A stretch of DNA of 7,542 bases from contig CAJPTB010000080.1 in assembly GCA_905373325.1 (NCBI GenBank), forward strand, positions 1-7,542, in the 5' to 3' direction. A program made the translations under genes and the position numbers. This document shows, piece by piece, positions 1 through 5,688 of this stretch; within the stretch, counting starts at the first letter, position 1; each line of letters opens with the position of its first letter. Under the pieces are notes generated by a model. It was given only the letters and a program-made list of their open reading frames with translations, ran no database searches and was not told the origin of the DNA. This DNA is from an uncultured Ancrocorticia sp. (GTDB lineage: Bacteria > Actinomycetota > Actinomycetes > Actinomycetales > Actinomycetaceae).

Positions 1-594
1 CGTCAGAGCTGCGACCACGGCGACGAGGATGTTGAGCGTTCTCACGCGCAGGCCGCAGGCCTTCGCAAAGTCTTCGTCATGCGAAAGGGAGAAAAGCGGG
101 CCGCGCAGGCCCAGCCCGAAAAGCAGGACGAAGGCCGAGAGAACCGCGGTGTAGAGGACCTCGTCGGGGGAGACGGTCGCGATCGAGCCGAAAAGGTAGC
201 TCGTTAGCTTCTCTGTGTTCCCGCCGGCCAGCGAGATGATGATGACGCCCAGGGCGATTCCCCCGTAAAAAAGCATCGCGAGGGCGACGTCGCCGCCCGT
301 GCGCCCCTGGGCGCGCACAACCTCGATGAGAACTGCGCCGATGACCGACGCCGCGATAGCCCCCGGTATGGCCAAGGAGTCTTTCTGGTCGAGGCCGAAG
401 ACGCTCGCCGCCAGCCAGCCGACGGCCACCCCCGTCAAGGCGACGTGCCCGATCCCGTCGCCCATGAGGGCCATCCCGCGCTGAACGAGGTAGGTGCCGA
501 CCACCGGCGCGGAGACCCCCACCAGTATGGCGACGACAAAGGCCCGCTGCATGAACGGCGCCTCGAGCATCTCTCGGATCGTTTCAAGCGTCAC
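1..594 (-). CDS. znuB: Metal (zinc-type) ABC transporter permease, partial at the left edge
   Basis: Integral membrane subunit that would form the channel of the zinc importer encoded by this block. The 198 codons present are very hydrophobic. They include the hallmark of the ABC-3 (ZnuB/MntB) permease family at residues 39-59, RGMALMGDGIGHVALTGVAVG minus its last residue being the usual conserved cytoplasmic/TM stretch, followed by further membrane segments around residues 73-90, 103-120 and 140-160. Family members are about 260-300 residues, so roughly a third is missing beyond base 1. The GTG start at 594-592 overlaps the ATPase stop (GTGA), implying translational coupling; GAGG at 609-606 is a possible ribosome site. 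An in-frame ATG at 570-568 is an alternative start. The family assignment is firm. Zinc rather than manganese is inferred from the His-rich partners and the operator. Confidence 0.9.
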   Translation of the reverse strand, partial: MTLETIREMLEAPFMQRAFVVAILVGVSAPVVGTYLVQRGMALMGDGIGHVALTGVAVGWLAASVFGLDQKDSLAIPGAIAASVIGAVLIEVVRAQGRTGGDVALAMLFYGGIALGVIIISLAGGNTEKLTSYLFGSIATVSPDEVLYTAVLSAFVLLFGLGLRGPLFSLSHDEDFAKACGLRVRTLNILVAVVAALT

Positions 595-1379
595 GATGGA
601 TCCATCCTCAGAGTCGGTGCGTGGTGTGCCTGCCAATCGGCGGAGTCGTGCGGGTGGACGTGGTCGTGCTCAGGATGGTCGTGGCCTGGAGGCGGCGGGG
701 GAGGCGCGCCGTCGTGAACGACGCGCCCGCCCTCCAACACGACGGCCCGCTCGACTATCGGCTCCAATTCGCCCATCTCGTGGAGCACGGTGACCAGCGT
801 CGTGCCGCGCTCGCGAAGCTCGGAGAGGATCGAGGCGAGTGCCCGCCTCGAATCGCGGTCGATTCCCGCCAGGGGCTCGTCCAAAAAAAGCAGATCGGGC
901 TCGCGCACGAGCGCCCTGGCGATGAGCACCCTTTGCGCCTGGCCTCCGGAGAAAACCTGGACGTGGTCGCGGGCCCTGTCCTCGAGGCCGACGGCGGAGA
1001 GGGCCTCCAACGCCTTGCGCTTGGCCCTCGGGCCGACGTCGGCCCACAGGCGGCCCCGCCCGAGCAGCCCCGAGCGGACGACCTCGAGCGCCGTCGCCGG
1101 AACGCCCGATGAGGCGGTCACCCGTTGAGGGACATACCCAATCCGAGACCAGGGAACGGACCTTCTGAGAGCGACGCTCTCCCCGAAAAGCTCGACGTTT
1201 CCGGCGGAGGCCGGAACGATGCCGAGAATGGCGCGCACCAGCGTCGATTTGCCCGAACCGTTGGCGCCGAGGAAGGCGACGGATTCGCCTGAGGAGACGC
1301 TCAGGGCCACGTCGTCGAGGATGCGCGAGCCGCCCAAATGGACGGCAAGGCCCTCCACTGCCACGGGAATGGCGTTCAT
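591..1379 (-). CDS. znuC: Metal (zinc-type) ABC transporter ATP-binding protein with His-rich C-terminal tail
   Basis: Cytoplasmic ATPase that would power zinc import through the adjacent permease; 262 residues. All nucleotide-binding motifs are present: Walker A GANGSGKST (38-46), Q-loop YVPQR (82-86), signature SGGQ (144-147), Walker B LLFLDEP (163-169), D-loop aspartate D174 and switch histidine H200. From about residue 225 the protein leaves the ABC fold. A run of six prolines (226-231) is followed by an HxH-rich segment with eight histidines between 233 and 253, a plausible zinc-binding tail. I start it at the ATG at 1379, preceded 3 nt upstream by AGGAGA; a longer frame starting at 1448 would begin inside the repeat-rich gap and lacks family similarity. 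Its stop overlaps the permease start. Zinc specificity is inferred. Confidence 0.93.
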   Translation of the reverse strand: MNAIPVAVEGLAVHLGGSRILDDVALSVSSGESVAFLGANGSGKSTLVRAILGIVPASAGNVELFGESVALRRSVPWSRIGYVPQRVTASSGVPATALEVVRSGLLGRGRLWADVGPRAKRKALEALSAVGLEDRARDHVQVFSGGQAQRVLIARALVREPDLLFLDEPLAGIDRDSRRALASILSELRERGTTLVTVLHEMGELEPIVERAVVLEGGRVVHDGAPPPPPPGHDHPEHDHVHPHDSADWQAHHAPTLRMDPS

Positions 1380-1553
1380 CGTTCTCCTGTCTGCGCGCCG
1401 ATCATGCGTTCGTCGGCACGGCGATCCTATGCTCTGCGGGCACGGCAATCATATGTCCATCCGCATGTCCGTCGGCTGCTTGTCCGTCGGCGCCCCGGTC
1501 ACACGCCCGTCTGCGTGCCGACCGTGCGCCACCGGCCTCGCGCGGTCACTTGG
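1380..1553 (-). repeat. Repeat-rich gap between binding-protein and ATPase genes
   Basis: This 174-bp stretch between two genes of one operon has no convincing gene. It is built from degenerate short repeats. GGCACGGCGATCCTATG (1415-1431) recurs 24 bp on at 1439-1455 with two mismatches, and a weaker relative lies near 1396-1406. TGTCCGTCGGC occurs at 1466-1476 and 1481-1491, with a related TGTCCATCCGC at 1454-1464. GGTCACTT is duplicated head to tail at 1544-1559, across the stop codon of the binding-protein gene. On the minus strand, TATGAT (1453-1448) resembles a -10 box but has no -35 at the right distance. No terminator-like GC stem plus T run is seen. The repeats may be slippage products or sites for RNA folding or protein binding; no function is shown. 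Confidence 0.6.
1383..1388 (-). promoter_or_regulatory. Ribosome binding site of the ATPase gene
   Basis: On the minus strand AGGAGA lies three bases before the ATG at 1379. It fixes the start 23 codons downstream of the first in-frame ATG (1448). Confidence 0.75.
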
Positions 1554-2576
1554 TCACTTGCAGGCGAGGGCCTTCTTGAGCGCCGTCAGATTGTCCGTCA
1601 TGGCCGCCTCGTAGTCGCCCTTCTCGGGCTTGGACTCGAGCGGGCTGAGAACGGCGGTGACGGTTTTCGTTTCCTTAGCGAGAGTCTCGGCGGGCTTGCC
1701 GCTGACGAGCTCCTCGGTGAAGATCGTCGTGGTCCCGTTCTCTTGAACGTACTTCTTGACCTTGGCCAGCGTGGCCGGGCTTGGCTCGGACTCCGGGTCG
1801 ATTCCGGACAGGCCCACTTGAGAGAGCTTGTAACGGTCCGCCAGATAGCCGAAAGCGGTGTGCGTCGTGACGATCGAGCGGCGTTCGCAGGTGGCCAGGC
1901 CGGTCTGGAAAGACTTGTCGAGCCCGTCGAGCTTCTTCTGAAGAGCCTCGTTGTTCTTCTTGTAGGCGTCGGCGTGGCCGGGGTCCTTCTTCGACAGTTC
2001 GGCCGTGATCGCATCGGCGGCGCGCTTCATCCGAGCGGGGTCGAGCCAGAAATGAGGGTCGGCGGCGTCGTCGCCGTGATCGTGGCCCTCCGCGTGGTCG
2101 TGTTCTTTCCCGTCTTCGTGGCCCTTTTCTTCGTCGTCCTTCTTGGCTTCGCCGTCTTTCTTGTCGCCGTGGTCGTGCTCGTGCTCGAGGAGGCCTTCGT
2201 GGCGGACCAGGTTGACGTTTTTCGTCAGATCGACCGCCGACACATCGCTCAGGGAGCCGACGGCGTCGTCAAGAGACGGCTGGAATCCCTTGACGTAAAA
2301 AAGCGCCTTCGTTTTGTTCAGCTCGGCGATCTGCTTCGTGCTGATTTCGAACTCGTGCGGCTCGGTGCCCGCGGGGGTGACGGAAGAGACGTCGACGTGG
2401 TCGCCGCCGATCTGCTGCGTGAGCCACTGGATCGGATAGAAAGAGGCGGCCACTTTCAGCTTCCCGGAGGATCCGCCCTTCGAATCGTCGGAGGAATCCG
2501 AGCAGGAGGCAAGCCCGAGGGCGAGGGTTAGCGCGGACATGGCCGCGACGATGCGTGTACGATGTTTATTAAACAT
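1554..2576 (-). CDS. znuA: Zinc ABC transporter substrate-binding lipoprotein with His-rich loop
   Basis: Extracytoplasmic zinc receptor that delivers metal to the permease; cluster A-I (ZnuA/AdcA/TroA-like), 340 residues from the chosen start. It begins with a basic n-region (K4, R6, R8), a hydrophobic core and a lipobox LASC with lipidation cysteine C25. Expected metal ligands are H74 (EPHEFE), H175 (DPHFWLDP), H239 (TTHTAFG) and an acidic residue near 288-289 (FTEEL). Between the first two is a long charged loop (about 126-172) with repeated HxH pairs, typical of zinc rather than manganese receptors. C230 and C339 could form a disulfide, as in some ZnuA proteins. I chose the ATG at 2576 over the one at 2585 because the latter lies inside the putative -10 box. 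Lipoprotein and family calls are firm; zinc is strongly suggested. Confidence 0.93.
   Translation of the reverse strand: MFNKHRTRIVAAMSALTLALGLASCSDSSDDSKGGSSGKLKVAASFYPIQWLTQQIGGDHVDVSSVTPAGTEPHEFEISTKQIAELNKTKALFYVKGFQPSLDDAVGSLSDVSAVDLTKNVNLVRHEGLLEHEHDHGDKKDGEAKKDDEEKGHEDGKEHDHAEGHDHGDDAADPHFWLDPARMKRAADAITAELSKKDPGHADAYKKNNEALQKKLDGLDKSFQTGLATCERRSIVTTHTAFGYLADRYKLSQVGLSGIDPESEPSPATLAKVKKYVQENGTTTIFTEELVSGKPAETLAKETKTVTAVLSPLESKPEKGDYEAAMTDNLTALKKALACK
2562..2576. promoter_or_regulatory. Perfect 15-bp palindrome at the znuA start
   Basis: ATGTTTATTAAACAT is a perfect 7-1-7 inverted repeat. On the minus strand it begins exactly at the proposed ATG of the binding-protein gene and covers codons 1-5. 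It is AT-rich in a GC-rich region and abuts the Zur-like palindrome, sharing base 2576. It could be a second half of an extended operator or a start-site hairpin. It could also be chance, since it encodes an ordinary lipoprotein n-region. Confidence 0.45.
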
Positions 2577-2590
2577 GAGAACCATTATCA
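2576..2590 (-). promoter_or_regulatory. Putative Zur operator
   Basis: On the minus strand TGATAATGGTTCTCA is an imperfect 7-1-7 palindrome with five of seven pairs matching. It resembles Fur-family Zur boxes of actinobacteria (TGA-AA-TGATTTTCA type). It covers the -10 box and the predicted transcription start, so bound Zur would block RNA polymerase when zinc is sufficient. The match is by eye, but the location before a zinc importer makes it credible. Confidence 0.65.
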
Positions 2591-2613
2591 GCCTTGTCTC
2601 GAAATGCTGTCAA
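2584..2613 (-). promoter_or_regulatory. Sigma-70-type promoter of the zinc importer operon
   Basis: On the minus strand a perfect -35 TTGACA (2613-2608) is followed after 18 bp by GATAAT (2589-2584), five of six matches to the -10 consensus. Counting seven bases on, transcription should begin at about 2577-2576, at or next to the ATG at 2576. The mRNA would then be leaderless, which is common in actinobacteria. No Shine-Dalgarno is visible before either candidate start. Confidence 0.7.
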
Positions 2614-2626
2614 AAGATGCCTCTTG

Positions 2627-2692
2627 TTTGCCGACGGCTCGCGTTTTGTTTGCCGACGGCTCGCGTTTTGTTTGCCGACGGCGCGCGTTGTC
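2627..2692. repeat. Three tandem 22-bp repeats upstream of the zinc operon promoter
   Basis: Three head-to-tail units occupy 2627-2648, 2649-2670 and 2671-2692. The first two are identical; the third diverges in a few bases. Each begins TTTGCCGACGGC and continues with a CG-rich then T-rich part. They sit 14 bp upstream of the -35 of the znuA promoter and about 150 bp before the likely glyS promoter. With a period near two DNA turns, they could present repeated protein sites on one helix face, or be a slippage-prone minisatellite. There are no spacers, so this is not a CRISPR array. Confidence 0.85.
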
Positions 2693-2899
2693 TGAAGCAA
2701 TTTTCTAACTGCGGAAGCGGCTATACGGCCGATCCGTCGGTTTGCCCTTGGGCGTTCTCCGATCGGCAGGGGCTCTGATCAAGGGGTGTGCGGGCTGTGT
2801 GGAAAACCCTATCCTCGGCCGGCGCCGCGCGAGCGATCGCCGGTAGAATCGAGAGGACTCCGCGTCATCCAGGCGCGGCAACGAAAGGAGCGCAGCTCT
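2693..2899 (+). promoter_or_regulatory. glyS: Upstream region of glyS with a weak candidate promoter
   Basis: No gene is seen here. TAGAAT at 2844-2849 is a plausible -10 box (five of six to TATAAT) giving a leader of about 43 bases, but no -35 is recognisable. A 6-bp dyad, CCGGCG (2819-2824) with CGCCGG (2838-2843), lies just upstream of it and contains the octamer GCGATCGC (2833-2840) across its right arm. I found no T-box-like conserved element or terminator. Confidence 0.35.
2884..2890 (+). promoter_or_regulatory. Ribosome binding site of glyS
   Basis: AAAGGAG lies nine bases before the ATG at 2900. It decides against an upstream in-frame ATG at 2786, whose 38-codon extension is Arg/Pro-rich and precedes the normal family N-terminus. 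Confidence 0.85.
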
Positions 2900-4297
2900 A
2901 TGGCCAAGCAGGCCCCCTCGAAACTCGACAGCGTCATCGCCCTGGCGAAGCGGCGCGGCTTCGTCTTCCCTTGCGGCGAGATATACGGCGGCACGAGATC
3001 CGCGTGGGACTACGGCCCGCTGGGCGTCGAGTTGAAGGAGAACATCAAGCGGCAGTGGTGGCGGCACATGGTCACGTCGCGCGACGACGTCGTCGGCCTC
3101 GACTCGTCGATCATCCTTCCCCGCGAGGTGTGGGTCGCTTCGGGCCACGTCGGCGTCTTCAACGATCCGCTCACCGAGTGCCTTTCGTGTCACAAGCGCT
3201 TCCGCGTCGATCAGATGCAGGAGGAATTCGCCGCGAAGAAAGGGATCGAAGACCCCGATTCGGTGGAGCTGGCCGAGATCGCCTGCGGCAATTGCGGCAC
3301 GCGCGGCCAATGGACGGAGCCCCGCGACTTCAACATGATGCTCAAGACCCACCTGGGGCCGGTCGAGGACGAATCGGGCCTCCACTATCTGCGACCCGAG
3401 ACGGCGCAGGGCATTTTCGTCGATTTCCAGAATGTCATGACGTCGGCCCGCAAGCGCCCCCCGTTTGGAATCGGGCAGATCGGAAAGTCTTTCCGCAACG
3501 AGATCACGCCCGGAAATTTCATTTTCCGCACGCGCGAGTTCGAGCAAATGGAAATGGAATTTTTTGTCAAGCCCGGAACCGACGAGGAATGGCACCAGTA
3601 TTGGATCGACGAGCGGCGCAACTGGTACGTCGGCCTGGGAATCGACCCCGAGAATCTTCGGCTGTACGAGCATCCGCAGGAGAAGCTCTCCCATTATTCC
3701 AAGCGGACGGTCGACATCGAGTACCGTTTCGGCTTCCGCGGATCCGATTGGGGCGAGCTCGAAGGGATCGCCAATCGCACGGACTTCGACCTGTCGACGC
3801 ACACCAAGCATTCCGGCAAAGACCTGTCCTATTTCGACCAAGCCAGCGGCGAACGTTGGATTCCCTACGTCATTGAGCCCGCGGCCGGTCTGACTCGCTC
3901 CCTCATGGCCTTCCTCGTCGAGGCCTACGCGGAGGACGAGGCCCCCAACGCCAAGGGCGGGGTCGACAAGCGCGTGGTGCTCCGGCTCGACCCGCGCCTC
4001 TCGCCAGTCAAGGCGGCCGTTCTTCCGCTCTCGCGCGACGAGCGGCTTTCGCCCTTGGCGCGCGAGCTGGCGGCTGCGCTCCGCAAGAACTGGAACGTCG
4101 ATTTCGACGACGCCGGCGCCGTCGGCCGCCGTTATCGCCGCCAGGACGAGATCGGCACGCCTTTCTGCATCACCGTCGATTTCGACTCCCTCGAAGACCG
4201 TTCCGTGACCATTCGCGACCGCGATACGATGGAGCAAGTCCGCATTCCGATCTCCGACGTCGAGGGATGCCTTGCCGGTAAGCTGGTTGGGTGTTGA
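2900..4297 (+). CDS. glyS: Glycine--tRNA ligase (dimeric class II)
   Basis: Cytoplasmic enzyme charging tRNA-Gly with glycine using ATP; 465 residues, the usual size for the actinobacterial alpha-2 GlyRS (about 460). The N-terminus [20 protein letters not shown] (21-40) is characteristic. A zinc-ribbon insertion is visible: C94-x2-C97 and C129-x2-C132. RPETAQG (165-171) is the glycine-recognition motif. Class II motif 2 is FRNEI (198-202) through [10 protein letters not shown] (209-218), and motif 3 is GLTRSLM (330-336). The C-terminal anticodon-binding domain spans about 356-465. It is the first gene of the plus-strand operon, diverges from the zinc importer and overlaps the next gene by 7 bp. 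The sequence is intact with no missing key residues. An adjacent zinc importer is a recurrent actinobacterial context. Confidence 0.98.
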   Translation: MAKQAPSKLDSVIALAKRRGFVFPCGEIYGGTRSAWDYGPLGVELKENIKRQWWRHMVTSRDDVVGLDSSIILPREVWVASGHVGVFNDPLTECLSCHKRFRVDQMQEEFAAKKGIEDPDSVELAEIACGNCGTRGQWTEPRDFNMMLKTHLGPVEDESGLHYLRPETAQGIFVDFQNVMTSARKRPPFGIGQIGKSFRNEITPGNFIFRTREFEQMEMEFFVKPGTDEEWHQYWIDERRNWYVGLGIDPENLRLYEHPQEKLSHYSKRTVDIEYRFGFRGSDWGELEGIANRTDFDLSTHTKHSGKDLSYFDQASGERWIPYVIEPAAGLTRSLMAFLVEAYAEDEAPNAKGGVDKRVVLRLDPRLSPVKAAVLPLSRDERLSPLARELAAALRKNWNVDFDDAGAVGRRYRRQDEIGTPFCITVDFDSLEDRSVTIRDRDTMEQVRIPISDVEGCLAGKLVGC

Positions 4298-5688
4298 CGG
4301 GCCACGGCCATTCGCATTCGGGCCCCCTGGACATCGCCCCGGGGGCTCGCAGGCGCGTTTCGGCGATTCTGGCCGCCGTCGTCCTGCCGTTGGCTATAGC
4401 CACAGCCGTTCTGCTCGTGGCCCTGTGGCCGAAAGGGGAGACGCCCGTCGGCTCGCGGCCCCTGTACTCCAACGGCGCACAAGCCGTGACGGGCGAGGTC
4501 ACGTCGGTCGGCAAAGTCGATTCCTCTGGCCAGACGCCCGTGAAGATGAAGGTCGACGGCGTGGACGTGCCCGTCCACGTCCCGCCGGAGATCATTGCCA
4601 ACGGGCTCGACGTCGGCGACGAGATTCGGGCGATCTTCAATCCCGCCGCCCTTGAAAGCGGCACGGCCTACGTTTTCACCGATTTCGTCCGCACCCATCA
4701 GATGTTGTGGCTGTTGGCCGTGTACGTCGCAGTGGTTTTGGCGGTGGCGCGGTGGAAAGGCGCCATGGCCCTCGCGGGCCTCGGTGTGTCCCTCGCCGTC
4801 GTCGGGGCGTTCATGGTGCCTGCGCTGACGGTCAGCGGGCATCCGGTGCTCGTCATACTGGTCGGCGCCGCGGCGATGATGTTCGCCTCGATCTACTTGG
4901 CCCACGGGATTTCGATTCGAACGACGACGGCCGTCATCGGCACCTTCGCGGGACTGGTCATCACGACTGGCGTGGCGTGGTGGGCCGTCGGGGCGGCCAA
5001 CCTCACGGGCGCCCTTTCCGACGACGCGCGCATCCTGGCCGGCGAGCTGCCCAACGTCCAGCTCCAGGCGATTCTGCTCGGCGGGGTCATCCTCGCCGGA
5101 CTCGGCGCGCTCAACGACGTGACGATCACGCAGGTCTCCACTGTGTGGGAGCTCCACACGGCGAACCCGCGCCTGACGCGTCGAAGGCTCGTCAGCCAGG
5201 GAATGGCCGTCGGACGCGATCACATTGCCTCGACCGTCTACACGCTCGCCTTCGCCTATGTCGGCACGGCTCTCACGCTGCTCGTCGCCGCGGCGCTCAT
5301 GCAACGGCCCGCCGCCGACCTCGTCCAGCTCGGCGAAATCGCCGAAGAGATCGTGCGCACCTTGGCCGCGTCCATCGGCTTGGTGCTCGCCATTCCGCTC
5401 ACGACGGCCGTCGCCGCCGTCCTCGCTCCCGTCGCTCCGACCGCCGCACGGTCAGCCGACGACGATCCCGAAGGCGATTCGGGCGACGGCGACGCGGAGG
5501 AAGCCGCCGACGCGCAGGAGGCCTGGAACGATGCCGACGGAATCTGGGACGAGGACGCCTGGGACGCCGAGCCGGCCGGCGGCCGGAAAGCTGGCAGCCC
5601 CTATGCGCGCGACCGTCGCGAAGAATTCGAATACGACGGCGCCGAGATAGACAGGGCGACTCGGGGAGACGGCCCATGGCCGCGATGA
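4291..5688 (+). CDS. YibE/F family multi-pass membrane protein
   Basis: Inner-membrane protein of the YibE/F family, whose biochemical function is not established. Layout of the 465 residues: a short N-terminus with GHGHSHSG (4-11); one TM helix (about 24-46); an extracytoplasmic beta-rich domain (about 50-130); then about six more hydrophobic segments between 138 and 385; and an acidic low-complexity tail (389-465). Family hallmarks are [16 protein letters not shown] (273-288) and [18 protein letters not shown] (308-325). The GTG at 4291 (or TTG at 4294) lies in the last codons of glyS, with no clear Shine-Dalgarno, so translation is probably coupled to glyS. The His motif and the neighbouring zinc importer hint at metal handling, but that is inference. 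Family assignment is strong; substrate unknown. Confidence 0.93.
   Translation: MLTGHGHSHSGPLDIAPGARRRVSAILAAVVLPLAIATAVLLVALWPKGETPVGSRPLYSNGAQAVTGEVTSVGKVDSSGQTPVKMKVDGVDVPVHVPPEIIANGLDVGDEIRAIFNPAALESGTAYVFTDFVRTHQMLWLLAVYVAVVLAVARWKGAMALAGLGVSLAVVGAFMVPALTVSGHPVLVILVGAAAMMFASIYLAHGISIRTTTAVIGTFAGLVITTGVAWWAVGAANLTGALSDDARILAGELPNVQLQAILLGGVILAGLGALNDVTITQVSTVWELHTANPRLTRRRLVSQGMAVGRDHIASTVYTLAFAYVGTALTLLVAAALMQRPAADLVQLGEIAEEIVRTLAASIGLVLAIPLTTAVAAVLAPVAPTAARSADDDPEGDSGDGDAEEAADAQEAWNDADGIWDEDAWDAEPAGGRKAGSPYARDRREEFEYDGAEIDRATRGDGPWPR
5663..5668 (+). promoter_or_regulatory. Ribosome binding site of the dihydrouridine synthase gene
   Basis: GGGGAG, seven bases before the ATG at 5676, lies inside the end of the yibE/F-like gene. 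It favours the 5676 start over the ATG at 5685, which overlaps the upstream stop as ATGA. Confidence 0.65.

Noticed and set aside
1380..1448. 23-residue N-terminal extension of the ATPase
   Set aside because: It lies in the repeat-rich gap, has no ribosome site of its own, and AGGAGA precedes the internal ATG at 1379.
1338..2531. 397-codon open frame antisense to the zinc-binding protein, with a hydrophobic Val/Phe-rich stretch
   Set aside because: The hydrophobic stretch is the reverse complement of the His/Asp/Lys-rich loop codons. It has no ribosome site and starts inside the ATPase gene.
2627..2692. CRISPR array
   Set aside because: The 22-bp units are directly contiguous with no spacers, and there are no cas genes.
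2733..2766. Terminator-like stem around GCCCTTGGGC
   Set aside because: The palindrome is short, the flanking CCGATC/GATCGG arms are interrupted by a long loop, and no T run follows.
2786..2899. N-terminal extension of GlyRS beginning [10 protein letters not shown], which looks like a metal-binding CxxC
   Set aside because: The ATG at 2900 has a strong ribosome site and gives the standard family length. The extension would span the likely glyS promoter.
2693..2899. Glycine T-box or glycine riboswitch upstream of glyS
   Set aside because: No T-box consensus or tandem aptamer-like pattern and no terminator/antiterminator pair could be seen; the likely leader is only about 43 bases.
2705..4237. 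510-codon open frame antisense to glyS
   Set aside because: It mirrors glyS, whose conserved motifs are unambiguous. Its translation is Asp/Arg/Val-rich with no recognisable domain, as expected from GC-biased third positions.
4132..5304. 390-codon open frame antisense to glyS and yibE/F
   Set aside because: Charged low-complexity translation, overlapping two strong genes; a composition artefact.
4707..5675. In-frame upstream extension of the dus gene by about 323 codons
   Set aside because: The frame is open but encodes an Arg-rich out-of-frame reading of yibE/F. A good ribosome site precedes 5676 and the Dus fold begins soon after.
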